From NCBI RefSeq assembly GCF_030161095.1, contig NZ_BSPP01000007.1, forward strand, positions 558,920 to 622,919: a DNA stretch of 64,000 nucleotides. The letters are read 5' to 3'. This document shows positions 48,181-57,436 of the stretch, one piece after another. Position 1 is the stretch's first letter, and every line of letters starts with the position of its first letter. The translations under genes and the position numbers were made by a program. The notes under the pieces were generated by a model. The model made no database searches. It was given only the letters and a program-made list of their open reading frames with translations, and was not told the DNA's origin. The stretch is from Cypionkella aquatica. Lineage in GTDB: Bacteria > Pseudomonadota > Alphaproteobacteria > Rhodobacterales > Rhodobacteraceae.

Positions 48181-48965
48181 GCGAGCCGCGCCGCAAGATC
48201 GGCGAGCGTGTCATGGGCGGTCAGATCGCAGCGCAAAGGGGTGACCGAGATATAGCCATCAAGGTTCACCGCGGCATCGCTGCCGGGCAGGGTGGGCGTG
48301 TGCTGCGGGCCGCCCTTGATCCAGAGGAATCGCTTGCCCGAGGGCGCGGTATAGGGCTGGATGCCAAAGCTGGTGTCGCGGCGGAAGCCTTGCGGGGCGA
48401 CCTTGTGACCCTTGACCGCTTTGGCGGCGCAGGGTGGAAAGTTGATGTTGTAGAACACGCGGTAATCGTCGGTGGTCCAGATGCCTTTGTCGAGCAAGGC
48501 GCGGATGATCTTGGTGCCGTGGGTGGCTGCGGCCTCAAACGGGTCGTCCAGATCCTCGGTATCGCGGCCCATGTATTGCGACAGCGCAATCGCGGGGATG
48601 CCGTGCAGGGCGGCCTCCATCGCGGCACCGATGGTGCCAGAGTAAAGCACGTTTTCGGCCGAGTTGTTGCCGCGGTTCACCCCCGACAGCACCAGATCGG
48701 GCTTGGCACCATCCAGCACATCATAGACCCCTGCCAGCACGCAATCGGCAGGCGAGCCTTCGACGGCATAGCGGCGCTCGGCCAGTTTGGCGTTGATCAT
48801 CGGGTGGGTGTAGCTGATGCAATGGCCGACGCCGGATTGCTCAAACGCGGGCGCGACCGTCCAGACCTCGCCCTTGGGGCCAGCGATTTCCTGCGCGATA
48901 CGGGTCAGGGTGACAAGTCCGGGGGCGTTGATGCCGTCGTCATTGGTGATCAGAATTCGCATCAT
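48177..48965 (-). CDS. surE: 5'/3'-nucleotidase SurE
   Basis: SurE is a metal-dependent nucleoside monophosphatase induced in stationary phase in E. coli. The 262-residue protein has the metal-binding [13 protein letters not shown] (two Asp), the Ser in FEQSGVGH, and the Asn in SGVNRGNN. It is the first gene of surE-pcm-nlpD. Two adjacent ATG codons start the frame, so the start is uncertain by one codon. Confidence 0.95.
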   Translation of the reverse strand: MMRILITNDDGINAPGLVTLTRIAQEIAGPKGEVWTVAPAFEQSGVGHCISYTHPMINAKLAERRYAVEGSPADCVLAGVYDVLDGAKPDLVLSGVNRGNNSAENVLYSGTIGAAMEAALHGIPAIALSQYMGRDTEDLDDPFEAAATHGTKIIRALLDKGIWTTDDYRVFYNINFPPCAAKAVKGHKVAPQGFRRDTSFGIQPYTAPSGKRFLWIKGGPQHTPTLPGSDAAVNLDGYISVTPLRCDLTAHDTLADLAARLA

Positions 48966-49040
48966 GCTGCCCTGTTATTACGTCAGCCTTGATAGACGTT
49001 TGACAGCGGGGCGGCAAGCACTGCTGGTGTTTCGCCGTGC

Positions 49041-49631
49041 TTAAACCGCAATCTGTGCCATGCGCGCCGCTATTTTTTCAAGCTGGGCGGCGCGGCTGGT
49101 ATCGGTGCTGGCGTCTATCGCGTAATGCGCGAGCCATAGGGTTTTGCAACGGCGGTTGGTGCAGGCGCGCAGACCGCGCAGCAATTGGCGTTTGCCGGGG
49201 GCGCCGAGCAGCAGGTTGTATTGCAGGCGCGTCGCGCCAAGGCTGGTGATGACGCCCAGCAGCCGGATGTTGGGCAGGCCGGGTTTCAGGCCATTTGGCA
49301 TGGGGTGGAACGCCACGCCGGGGCGGAAGGTGCGGTCGAGCCAGCCTTTCAGGATTGCGGGCGGCCCGCTCCACCATGTCGGGTGGGTGAAGATCAGGCC
49401 TTCGGCCCAATGCAGGGCCTCGATGTGGGCGGTGAGGGTTTCGTCTATGGCGTCGGGGTCAGGGTAGCTGCGCCATTCGTCGAGGCTGAGTGTGGGTTGG
49501 AAATCTTCGGCGTAGAGGTCGATCAGCCGGGTTTCGTGGCCTGCGGCGCGGGCGGCGGCTATGGCGGTATCGCGGCAGGCGGCGGTGAAGCTGCCCGCGT
49601 CAGGATGGGCGTGGAGGAACAGCAGGCGCAT
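49041..49631 (-). CDS. Flavodoxin-fold NAD(P)H dehydrogenase (quinone-type)
   Basis: The 196-residue protein has the FMN-binding start MRLLFLHAHPDAGSFTAA and the second FMN loop IFTHPTWWSGPPAILKGWLDR, typical of the NQO1/MdaB/KefF group that reduces quinones or electrophiles with NAD(P)H. Its start overlaps the stop of the EamA transporter gene by one base (TGATG), so the two are co-translated. The substrate is not determined. An upstream extension to 49754 is inside the transporter gene and rejected. Confidence 0.85.
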   Translation of the reverse strand: MRLLFLHAHPDAGSFTAACRDTAIAAARAAGHETRLIDLYAEDFQPTLSLDEWRSYPDPDAIDETLTAHIEALHWAEGLIFTHPTWWSGPPAILKGWLDRTFRPGVAFHPMPNGLKPGLPNIRLLGVITSLGATRLQYNLLLGAPGKRQLLRGLRACTNRRCKTLWLAHYAIDASTDTSRAAQLEKIAARMAQIAV

Positions 49632-50527
49632 CAGGCGGGTTGGCCGCGTTGGCTTTGCGCCAGTTTGATCAGGGTGTGGGCGGTGATGGCGATCAGGATC
49701 ACGCAGCCGCCGATCAGGGTTTTCGTGCCCGGATTTTCGCCCAGAAACACCCACACCAGCAGCGGGCCTGCGATGATTTCCAGCATGGTGATCATCGACA
49801 CTTCGGCGGCGGGCAGATAGCGCGGGCCGATTTGCAAAAGGAAGCAGCCGCCCGCAAGGATCACGCCACCGGAGAGGGCGATCAGGGCAATTTGTTGCAG
49901 GTCAAGCGGCTCCATTGGGGCGAAGGGATAGGCGATGGCAGATGTCAGCAGATATCCAAGCGCAATCGACGGCATCAGATTGCCATTTGGGGCGGTGCGG
50001 ATCACCACATAATAAGAGGCGATGGCCACGGCATTGGCCAGCGCAAACAGATCGCCCGACAGATGCCCGCCGCCCAGACTGCCCGCAGCAATGATGCCAA
50101 CGCCAGCGAACACACCGACAATCGCGCCCCATGTTGGGGTGTCGATACGCTCACGCAGGAGCGCCCATGACATCATCGCGGCAATGAACGGGGCGGTGGC
50201 CAGGATCAGCAGCGCGTTCGCCGCAGAGGTCTGGCCCAGCGAGGCGAGGAAGAACACCGAGCCTATGCCTTGCAGAAAGATCATCGCCAGCGAGGGCCAG
50301 CGGAACAGATCGCGCCAGTTCGGCAGGTCTTTGCGGCCAAACAGACCGAGGGCGATGGCGGTGGTGACAAAGGCCGCCACACCGCGCCAGACGGCGACGG
50401 TCATGGTGTCGGTTTCAATCAGGCGCACCACCAGCACATCGGGGAAGAAGAACAGCACGCCGAGAACGGTGACGGCAAAGCCATAGGCTTGCGGGTTGCG
50501 GGTGGACAGGGGCGCGCGGGTTGTCAT
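49631..50527 (-). CDS. EamA/DMT family transporter
   Basis: The 298-residue protein has ten hydrophobic helices in two repeats, each an EamA domain (residues 15-145 and 155-290). Signs are LLILATAPFIAAMMSWALLRERI near the end of the first repeat and EIIAGPLLVWVFLGENPG near the end of the second. The family exports metabolites such as amino acids. The specificity is unknown. It leads a two-gene unit with the flavodoxin-fold oxidoreductase. Confidence 0.88.
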   Translation of the reverse strand: MTTRAPLSTRNPQAYGFAVTVLGVLFFFPDVLVVRLIETDTMTVAVWRGVAAFVTTAIALGLFGRKDLPNWRDLFRWPSLAMIFLQGIGSVFFLASLGQTSAANALLILATAPFIAAMMSWALLRERIDTPTWGAIVGVFAGVGIIAAGSLGGGHLSGDLFALANAVAIASYYVVIRTAPNGNLMPSIALGYLLTSAIAYPFAPMEPLDLQQIALIALSGGVILAGGCFLLQIGPRYLPAAEVSMITMLEIIAGPLLVWVFLGENPGTKTLIGGCVILIAITAHTLIKLAQSQRGQPA

Positions 50528-50631
50528 GGGTGTCTCCTCTGCCGGTGGTTATACGGGATTGGCGTGGAGAGGAAAGGTCTGGGGGCGACAGGGGGAGGGG
50601 TGGAAGTGGGGGGGCAACTAAAAGGGAATTG

Positions 50632-51387
50632 CTATTCTTGTAGATTCGATGTTTTGGGCGATGACCCATCATCCCTCATGAAAAGGGGAGCAGAGGGCTT
50701 GCGCGGCTCCTGAACCATACTAAAGGGAACAAAGTGAGCAACTTTTCGGGCATACTTTTTTGGCTTTTTTTGAAAGATGTGGGTTGTGATCATGCGAACG
50801 TAATTATTCGACATGATTGTGATCACCTCCCTAACCCAAATCATCCATTCGTCAAATGCACGTTGAAGAGTGATGTCTTTCATGCCGTCAATATGGCGTG
50901 AAAGCCTACCGATGAACATGACTTCTTCGCCAGCTGGATAAAATCCATTCCCTGTTTTCTGATGGACATAAAGGCTAAAATTAGCATTTGAAGACGTGAA
51001 TAGAAGATTTTTTCTAGCAGCTTTGAAAGAATAATGATTTGCCGCTTCATTTCGTAAATCTTCAGCTAATCTATAGCCGATCATTGTTTCGGATTCCGAA
51101 ATTTCACTGCTAATCTTCGCGGCCTCATCTGACCACGATTTGTCAGAGTTTTTCGAATCCTTACCCTCAAGCATGGTGCGGTACTCAAATACCTTTGCGG
51201 CCATTGTGCGAAGAAGTAAGTTTCTCTGACTGAAGCTAGCTGAATCTAGAAATTCATCTCCTGTGTAGGGATGAGACGCGTTTAGGAAAAGGCGCATAAA
51301 AGTGTTAATTTCGGTGATCGCGTAAGCTGTGATTACCAGACCAGCTTGCAAGTCTGTGTGTAGGTGAGAATAATCCTCCTTTCTCAT
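50632..51387 (-). CDS. Orphan low-GC gene product; RN-x4-H motif, HEPN-like candidate
   Basis: The 251-residue predicted helical protein is encoded by markedly AT-rich DNA unlike all neighbours. No signal peptide or membrane helix is evident. Residues R112-N113-x4-H118 (in LRNEAANHYS) match the RN-x4-6-H signature of HEPN ribonucleases, and a long helical segment surrounds it. This is a weak match by eye only. The ATG at 51387 follows AGGGG at eight bases; an in-frame TTG at 51426 is an alternative. No partner antitoxin or nucleotidyltransferase gene is adjacent. I recognise no named family. Confidence 0.7.
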   Translation of the reverse strand: MRKEDYSHLHTDLQAGLVITAYAITEINTFMRLFLNASHPYTGDEFLDSASFSQRNLLLRTMAAKVFEYRTMLEGKDSKNSDKSWSDEAAKISSEISESETMIGYRLAEDLRNEAANHYSFKAARKNLLFTSSNANFSLYVHQKTGNGFYPAGEEVMFIGRLSRHIDGMKDITLQRAFDEWMIWVREVITIMSNNYVRMITTHIFQKKPKKYARKVAHFVPFSMVQEPRKPSAPLFMRDDGSSPKTSNLQE

Positions 51388-51973
51388 CTTATATTCCCCT
51401 ATATGTTCGATAGCCTTATGATCCAACTTGATATCCCCAAATGTTTCTACGCTGCGATGCTATCGTCCTTAACATCTGTGTGCACTAGACCAAATAGAGA
51501 AGCCGCCTATCAATACTAACAAAGCTGGGAGCAACATGTTCACGCTTGCTCTCTTGCCCGGAATCTAGGTCGAAGCCCGCCGGGCCGCTCCCCATTGCCC
51601 GAAAGGGGACCTGCCGCCGGGAGGGCGCGATTGCTCAGGGTGCCAGCAGAAATTCGGGGGGATTGCTTGAGGCATAAAGCGCGGCGAACTTTTGTTGGCG
51701 CGTCCTCCCGAGGTCGGGTGCGGCCCAGTGTTGTGCGGGTTGAGGCCGGAGTGTGCTTGAGGGGGTGAGGCCCCGGATCAAGCCCGGGGCGGCTTGGTGA
51801 GGGGGGCGTGGTCGGGCGGAACCTCTGGTCTGTCTCGTTTATGGCCAGCGCAAAATTGTGGCAGCGGGGCCCCGCGCTTGCGATTGCACCCTTGAAGCTG
51901 GGCGGCGCAGGGGGCATGAAGGGGCGCACGGTTCCGGGCGCGCTCGTGGAACCCATAGCTATGAGGATCAGCC
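51388..51973. other. 586-base gap: islet edge, GC-rich structured region and ilvD leader
   Basis: The first 150 bases stay AT-rich; composition switches to GC-rich near 51540. From about 51555 to 51640 there are self-complementary GC-rich runs (GCCCGCCGGGC, CCCATTGCCCGAAAGGGG, CCGCCGGGAGG) that look like a structured element or interspersed repeat. An inverted repeat follows at 51770-51790. No convincing gene is seen: a 138-codon minus-strand frame here is Pro/Arg-rich and looks spurious. The last 20 bases hold the ilvD binding site (GAGGATC). Confidence 0.5.
51770..51790. repeat. GCCCCGG-N7-CCGGGGC inverted repeat
   Basis: GCCCCGG (51770-51776) and CCGGGGC (51784-51790) flank ATCAAGC. Similar GGATCAAG-centred palindromes occur widely between genes in alphaproteobacteria, as I recall. 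It could also terminate transcription ahead of ilvD. Confidence 0.55.
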
Positions 51974-53812
51974 ATGCCTGTTTATCGTTCCAGAACCACC
52001 ACTCACGGCCGCAACATGGCGGGGGCGCGCGGGCTTTGGCGGGCGACGGGGATGAAGGATGGCGATTTCGGCAAGCCGATCATTGCGATTGTGAACTCGT
52101 TTACCCAGTTCGTCCCCGGCCATGTCCATCTGAAAGATCTGGGGCAGATGGTGGCGCGCGAGGTGGAACGCGTGGGCGGGGTTGCCAAGGAATTCAACAC
52201 CATCGCGGTGGATGACGGCATTGCGATGGGGCATGACGGGATGCTGTATTCGCTGCCCTCGCGCGAGTTGATCGCGGATTCTGTCGAATACATGGTGAAC
52301 GCGCATTGCGCCGACGCGATGGTCTGCATTTCCAACTGCGACAAGATCACCCCCGGCATGCTGATGGCGGCGATGCGGCTGAACATCCCGGTGGTGTTCG
52401 TCTCGGGCGGGCCGATGGAGGCTGGCAAGGTGGTGATCGACGGGAAAGAGCTGGCGCTTGATCTGGTCGATGCGATGGTTTCGGCGGCGGACGAGTCGGT
52501 GTCGGACGAAGATCTGGCGAAGATCGAGGCTGCGGCTTGCCCGACCTGCGGGTCGTGTTCGGGGATGTTCACCGCCAATTCGATGAACTGCCTGACCGAG
52601 GCTTTGGGGCTGTCGCTGCCGGGCAATGGCTCGACTCTGGCGACTCATTCGGCGCGGCAGGGGTTGTTCCTTGAGGCGGGGCGGCTGATCGTTGACATCA
52701 CCAAGCGGCATTATGAGGGCAACGAAAAAGGCCTGCTTCCGCGCGATATTGCCAGCAAGGGCGCGTTTGAAAATGCGATGGCGCTGGATATTGCGATGGG
52801 TGGCTCGACCAACACTGTGCTGCATATCTTGGCTGCGGCGCATGAGGGTGGCGTCGATTTCACCATGACCGACATTGACGCTTTGTCGCGCAAGGTGCCG
52901 GTGCTGTGCAAGGTCGCCCCTGCCAAGCAGGACGTTCATATGGAGGACGTGCACCGCGCGGGCGGCATCATGGCAATCTTGGGCCAGTTGGATGCGGCGG
53001 GCCTGTTGAACCGCGATTGCCCGACGGTGCATGCGCCGACCTTGGGGGCGGCGATTGACCATTGGGATATCTCGCGCAGCAATCACCCTGAAGTGCGCGA
53101 ATTGTTCCTTGCCGCGCCCGGTGGGGTGCCGACGCAAGTGGCGTTCAGCCAAAGCCGCAAATGGGCAGAGCTGGATACTGACCGCACCAAGGGCGTGATC
53201 CGCTCGGCCAAGACCCCTTTCTCCAAGGATGGCGGTTTGGCGGTGCTGTCGGGGAACATCGCGCCCGAGGGCTGTATCGTGAAAACCGCCGGGGTGGACG
53301 ATTCTATTCTGGTGTTTGCAGGCCCTGCGCGCGTATTTGAATCGCAGAACGCCGCGGTTGAGGCGATCTTGTCGAACTGGATCAAAGAGGGCGATGTGCT
53401 GGTGATCCGGTATGAGGGGCCGAAAGGCGGGCCGGGGATGCAGGAAATGCTGTATCCGACTTCGTATCTGAAATCCAAGGGCCTCGGGAAGGCCTGTGCC
53501 TTGTTGACCGATGGGCGGTTCTCGGGGGGGACTTCGGGTCTGTCGATCGGGCATGTGTCGCCCGAGGCGGCGTCGGGCGGGCTGATCGGTCTGGTCGAGG
53601 AGGGGGATCGCATCGAGATCAATATCCCGGCGCGGACCATCCATCTGGCCGTGTCCGAAGCGGATATTGCCAAGCGGCGGGCAGCGCAGGACGCCAAGGG
53701 CTGGAAGCCAGCCAAGAAGCGGCCGCGCAAGATCAGTCAGGCTTTGCGGGCCTATGGGTTGTTTGCGACTTCGGCTGCGACCGGGGCTGTGCGGCAGTTG
53801 CCCGACGAGTGA
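51974..53812 (+). CDS. ilvD: Dihydroxy-acid dehydratase
   Basis: IlvD dehydrates 2,3-dihydroxy-isovalerate and -methylvalerate in valine, isoleucine and pantothenate synthesis. The 612-residue protein has Fe-S ligands C122 (SNCDKITPG) and C195 ([13 protein letters not shown]189/C192/C195). The N-terminal [12 protein letters not shown] has no cysteine, which places it with the E. coli-type [4Fe-4S] group rather than the [2Fe-2S] group. [17 protein letters not shown]-type active-site residues occur near the C-terminus (LTDGRFSGG). It stands as a single gene. Confidence 0.97.
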   Translation: MPVYRSRTTTHGRNMAGARGLWRATGMKDGDFGKPIIAIVNSFTQFVPGHVHLKDLGQMVAREVERVGGVAKEFNTIAVDDGIAMGHDGMLYSLPSRELIADSVEYMVNAHCADAMVCISNCDKITPGMLMAAMRLNIPVVFVSGGPMEAGKVVIDGKELALDLVDAMVSAADESVSDEDLAKIEAAACPTCGSCSGMFTANSMNCLTEALGLSLPGNGSTLATHSARQGLFLEAGRLIVDITKRHYEGNEKGLLPRDIASKGAFENAMALDIAMGGSTNTVLHILAAAHEGGVDFTMTDIDALSRKVPVLCKVAPAKQDVHMEDVHRAGGIMAILGQLDAAGLLNRDCPTVHAPTLGAAIDHWDISRSNHPEVRELFLAAPGGVPTQVAFSQSRKWAELDTDRTKGVIRSAKTPFSKDGGLAVLSGNIAPEGCIVKTAGVDDSILVFAGPARVFESQNAAVEAILSNWIKEGDVLVIRYEGPKGGPGMQEMLYPTSYLKSKGLGKACALLTDGRFSGGTSGLSIGHVSPEAASGGLIGLVEEGDRIEINIPARTIHLAVSEADIAKRRAAQDAKGWKPAKKRPRKISQALRAYGLFATSAATGAVRQLPDE

Positions 53813-53833
53813 GGGCGGTTTTCCGGGGGAGCG

Positions 53834-53853
53834 CCGGGGGTTCACACCCCCGG
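53834..53853. terminator. Hairpin downstream of ilvD
   Basis: CCGGGGG (53834-53840) pairs with CCCCCGG (53847-53853) around TTCACA. It starts 22 bases after the ilvD stop and is followed by GGAATATTTC, a weak T tract. From memory, this kind of CCCCGG plus ATATTT ending recurs in Rhodobacteraceae intergenic DNA. Confidence 0.6.
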
Positions 53854-54087
53854 ACCCCGTGGAATATTTCGGCCAATGCGAAAGCAAATTTTAGGTAAAT
53901 TTTAGCGGTTGGGCGCAATGTCGGCCGCGTGCCACGACGGTGGATCGCTGCCTTCTGTCACGCGCTTAGCGAGATTGCGGTTTTGCCGGGGGGATGTTTG
54001 GTGCCGCAATGCGGCTTGGCTTCCCGCCGCTTAAGCGCTATTTTACCGCCCTATCGCGGCATTGGCCCGTGCAACAAGGGTCTGACG

Positions 54088-55098
54088 TTGGCTGACATTT
54101 CGCATACCCCCGCCGCCTTGCCTGCGCATCGTTTGTCGGTGGCGCCGATGATGGAATGGTCGGATCGGCACTGTCGGTTTTTTCACCGGCTGATGAGCCG
54201 CCGCGCCATGCTGTATACCGAGATGGTGACGGCCGCCGCGATCCTGCATGGGCCGAAGCATCGCCTGCTGGACTATAGCGCGGCAGAGCATCCGCTTGCG
54301 CTGCAAATCGGCGGATCCGACCCGCGTGAATTGGCTATGGCCACAAGGATTGCACGCGATTGGGGCTATGCCGAGATCAATCTGAACGTCGGCTGCCCGT
54401 CAGACCGGGTGCAATCGGGTTGTTTTGGTGCCGTGTTGATGGAGCGACCGGGACTGGTCGCCGATTGCGTGGCGGCGATGGGGGCCGAAAGCGATGTGCC
54501 GGTGACGGTGAAATGCCGCATTGGCGTTGATGATCAGGACCCCGAAATTGTGCTGCCGGATTTTCTGGAGAAAGTCTCGGCGGCGGGTGTCAATCATTTC
54601 ATCATCCATGCCCGCAAGGCTTGGCTCAAGGGGCTGTCACCGAAAGAAAACCGCGAGATTCCGCCGCTGAACTATGACCTTGTGCTGCGGATGAAGGCGG
54701 CGTTTCCGCAGCTGACCATTTGCATCAATGGGGGCATCACCGGCTTGGATCAGGCGCAACGCTTGCTTGAGCAGGGGCTGGATGGCGTGATGGTCGGGCG
54801 GGCGGCCTATCATGATCCGGCCTCGGTTCTGGTTGGGGCAGATGCTTTGTGGGGCGAGGCGGGCGGTCTTGACGCCTTTGGCGCTGTCGAGGCGATGCGG
54901 CCCTATATGCTGGATCATATCGCACAGGGCGGAAAGCTACATCAGATCACCCGGCATATGCTGGGCCTGTTCACCGGGCGGCCCGGCGCGCGCGGCTGGC
55001 GCCGGGTGTTGTCGGAACGTGCCAACAAACCCGGCGCGGGTCTTGAAGTGCTGGATGCGGCCCTGGCCGAGCTTCAGACCGCGGCCACCGCCGCCTGA
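54088..55098 (+). CDS. dusA: tRNA-dihydrouridine synthase DusA
   Basis: DusA reduces uridine 20/20a in the D-loop of tRNAs using FMN and NADPH. The protein is 336 residues with the TTG start at 54088, which follows AAGGG at eight bases; no suitable in-frame ATG precedes the conserved SVAPMMEWSDRH. Family marks are LQIGGSDP, NVGCPSDRVQSGCFGAVLM with the active-site Cys, and HARKAWLKGLSPKENR. The upstream in-frame stretch to 53929 shows no family similarity. Its 3' end overlaps the convergent transporter gene by 25 bases. Confidence 0.9.
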   Translation: MADISHTPAALPAHRLSVAPMMEWSDRHCRFFHRLMSRRAMLYTEMVTAAAILHGPKHRLLDYSAAEHPLALQIGGSDPRELAMATRIARDWGYAEINLNVGCPSDRVQSGCFGAVLMERPGLVADCVAAMGAESDVPVTVKCRIGVDDQDPEIVLPDFLEKVSAAGVNHFIIHARKAWLKGLSPKENREIPPLNYDLVLRMKAAFPQLTICINGGITGLDQAQRLLEQGLDGVMVGRAAYHDPASVLVGADALWGEAGGLDAFGAVEAMRPYMLDHIAQGGKLHQITRHMLGLFTGRPGARGWRRVLSERANKPGAGLEVLDAALAELQTAATAA

Positions 55099-56273
55099 CG
55101 CGGGATCAGCCACGACAGCACCAGCGAAATCGCACCACACAGGGCAATCGCGCCCAACATCGGCACCACGGTGCCATCCATCAAGGGCCCGGTTGCAGCA
55201 ACCAGAACGCCCGCTGCCACCATCTGCATCGTGCCGCCAAGCGAGGCCGCAAGTCCGGCATGCTCGCCCTGTTCTTCCAGCGCCAGCACCTGTGCGGTGG
55301 GCAGAACCACGCCCAGAAACATATTGGCGAGGAACAGCCCGGCTATGGTGACGTAAAGTGAGGCAAAGCCCAGCAAAGCCAGCGCAAACAGCGCGATAGT
55401 GGCGATGGCAAAGCCAGTGGTCGCCAGCACGATCATGCGTTTGGCTCCCAGCCGATTGCTGATCGGGGCTGCAAATTGTGACGCCGCAAAGAAGCCAAAG
55501 GCGTTGACTGCGAAGGCCAATGAGAATTGCGTCGGGCTCAGCCCAAATTGCCCGGTGTAGACAAACGAGGCCGAGGCGATGAAGACGAAAAAGCTGGCGA
55601 AGGCAAAGCCTGCAAGGAAGGTCATCGACAGAAAACCGCGGTCGGTGAACAGCACACCAAGGCCTTTGCGCATGGTGGCAAGATCAAAGCGCTGACGGCT
55701 TTCTGGGGGCAAAGTCTCGGCCACCATGAAGTGGATCAGGAAAAAGCTGAGCGTGGCCGCCAGCAACAGCGCCCAGAACACCAGCCGCCACGAGCCGAAC
55801 GCCATCAGGGCCGAACCGGAAAGTGGTGCCAGCAAGGGCGAGATCGCAATGACGATCATGATGGTGGACATCATCCGGGTGGCGTCGGCACCGGTTGCCA
55901 GATCGCGGATCATGGCGCGCAAAACCACCATATTGGCGGCGCCGCCGATGCCTTGAATGAAGCGACCGAAAATCAACATCTCGACCGTCGGGGCCACGGC
56001 GCAGATCACTGTGCCCAGCATGAACAGCGCAAGCCCCGCATACATCGGCGGTTTGCGGCCCGCTTGATCGGCCCAAGGGCCATAGATCAGTTGTGCGACG
56101 CCAAAGGCCAGAAAATACGCCACAATCGTCCATTGCACCGCCTGCATCGAGGTGGCGAGATCGCTTTGGATTTTCGGCATCGCGGGCAGATACATATCAA
56201 TCGCAAACGGGCCCACAGCTGCGACAAGACCAAGGATCAGAGAATAACGCATCAAGGATACGGATTTCGGCAT
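55074..56273 (-). CDS. MFS drug-resistance transporter, Bcr/CflA type
   Basis: The 399-residue protein has about 12 membrane helices. The N-terminus has the Bcr/CflA pattern FAIDMYLPAMPKIQSDL, the loop motif GPWADQAGRKPP, and FIQGIGGAANMVVLRAMIRDL in helix 4. The family exports drugs such as bicyclomycin and sulfonamides. The ATG at 56273 follows GAGGG. It is convergent with, and overlaps, dusA, and is divergent from the TSUP gene. Confidence 0.9.
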   Translation of the reverse strand: MPKSVSLMRYSLILGLVAAVGPFAIDMYLPAMPKIQSDLATSMQAVQWTIVAYFLAFGVAQLIYGPWADQAGRKPPMYAGLALFMLGTVICAVAPTVEMLIFGRFIQGIGGAANMVVLRAMIRDLATGADATRMMSTIMIVIAISPLLAPLSGSALMAFGSWRLVFWALLLAATLSFFLIHFMVAETLPPESRQRFDLATMRKGLGVLFTDRGFLSMTFLAGFAFASFFVFIASASFVYTGQFGLSPTQFSLAFAVNAFGFFAASQFAAPISNRLGAKRMIVLATTGFAIATIALFALALLGFASLYVTIAGLFLANMFLGVVLPTAQVLALEEQGEHAGLAASLGGTMQMVAAGVLVAATGPLMDGTVVPMLGAIALCGAISLVLSWLIPRQAAVAAV

Positions 56274-56407
56274 GGTGCCCTCAAATTTATGCAAGGGACG
56301 ATGCTTAGCTGGGAAACTTGCCAAGGGAAAGGCTTGAACGTCTGGTATGGCGCGGCGAATCCGGGTTATGTCAGCAAAACACTCTGCCTGCGATGATGGG
56401 AGCCGAT

Positions 56408-57226
56408 ATGCCTGAACTTTCTGCGCTTTTGCCGATGGTGGCGCTGCTTTTTGTGATTGGTGGCGTGGCCGGAGTGGTGGCGGGCTTGCTGGGGGTCGGT
56501 GGTGGCATCGTGTTGGTGCCCGCGTTTTTCTATGCCTTCACCCATCTGGGCTATGATGGGCCGCAGTTGATGCAGATCTGCGTGGCGACTTCGCTTGCGA
56601 CGATTGTGGTGACATCGCCGCGCTCGGTCGCATCGCATCACAAGAAGGGGGCCGTGGATTGGCAGATGCTGCGCGATTGGGCACCGTATATCGTGATCGG
56701 GGCGCTGGCGGGGACGCTGGTGGCGGCATCGGTGAAATCGGTGGTGCTGCAGGTGGTGTTCGGCGTGCTGGCGGGGTTGGCGGGGCTTTATATGGCGTTT
56801 GGCAAGCCTGGCTGGCGTCTGGGAGAGAGCTTGCCGGGACAGCCTGCGCGCGGGGTGATGGCGACAGTGCTGGCGTTTTGCTCGGCGATGATGGGGATTG
56901 GCGGCGGCACTTTCGGGGTGCCGTTGATGAGCCTTTATGGCGTGCCGATCCACCGGGCTGTGGCCACGGCGGCGGGGTTGGGGGTGCTGATCGCGGTGCC
57001 GTCGGTGCTGGGATTTCTGTTCGTGCCGATTGAAAATGCCCCGCCCTATACTTTGGGTGCGGTCAATCTTCCCGCGTTTCTGGTGGTGATCGGATCGACC
57101 ATGCTGACGACGCCTTGGGGGGTAAAGCTGGCGCATGCGATGGACCCCAAGCCGCTGAAACGGGCGTTTGCGGTGTTCATCACTTTGGTGGCGCTGAATA
57201 TGCTGCGCAAGGTGGCGGGGTTCTAG
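56408..57226 (+). CDS. TSUP (TauE/SafE) family permease
   Basis: The 272-residue protein has eight predicted helices and two copies of the TSUP half motif: GLLGVGGGIVLVPAFFY in the first half and AMMGIGGGTFGVPLMSLYGV in the second. The family exports or imports sulfite, sulfonates or other organic anions. The ATG at 56408 follows GGGAG; an in-frame ATG at 56393 is possible. It stands alone, so the substrate is unknown. Confidence 0.9.
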   Translation: MPELSALLPMVALLFVIGGVAGVVAGLLGVGGGIVLVPAFFYAFTHLGYDGPQLMQICVATSLATIVVTSPRSVASHHKKGAVDWQMLRDWAPYIVIGALAGTLVAASVKSVVLQVVFGVLAGLAGLYMAFGKPGWRLGESLPGQPARGVMATVLAFCSAMMGIGGGTFGVPLMSLYGVPIHRAVATAAGLGVLIAVPSVLGFLFVPIENAPPYTLGAVNLPAFLVVIGSTMLTTPWGVKLAHAMDPKPLKRAFAVFITLVALNMLRKVAGF

Positions 57227-57233
57227 TTTGGAT

Positions 57234-57250
57234 GGTCCCGAGTTGGGACC
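57234..57250. promoter_or_regulatory. Palindrome GGTCCC-N5-GGGACC
   Basis: GGTCCC (57234-57239) and GGGACC (57245-57250) flank GAGTT, starting eight bases after the TSUP stop. It may be a terminator without T tract or a binding site. Its GTCCC/GGGAC arms recall the perfect palindrome at 32641. The 186 bases after it hold nothing I recognise. Confidence 0.4.
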
Positions 57251-57436
57251 GCGCGCGCTGTGCGTGAAATCAAGGGGTTAGGCGGCGACTTTACGATTTG
57301 TTAACTTTTGCGCTGCTATTTGCGCGCGGTTTGGTGGCTGCGCGATTGGGGTGTGGGGTGCTTGGTTGCCGCTGCGGAACGCTATGCGCGGGACGGTTTC
57401 ACCCAGAATATGACCCAAGGCGTCAGTTTTGCTGGG

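Noticed and set aside
51540-51956. 138-codon minus-strand frame upstream of ilvD
   Set aside because: It is Pro/Arg/Ser-rich, lies over GC-rich inverted repeats, has no binding site and no recognisable domain, so it is most likely a composition artefact.
51968-53887. 639-codon minus-strand frame opposite ilvD
   Set aside because: The plus-strand IlvD matches the E. coli-type enzyme throughout; the reverse frame is a composition shadow.
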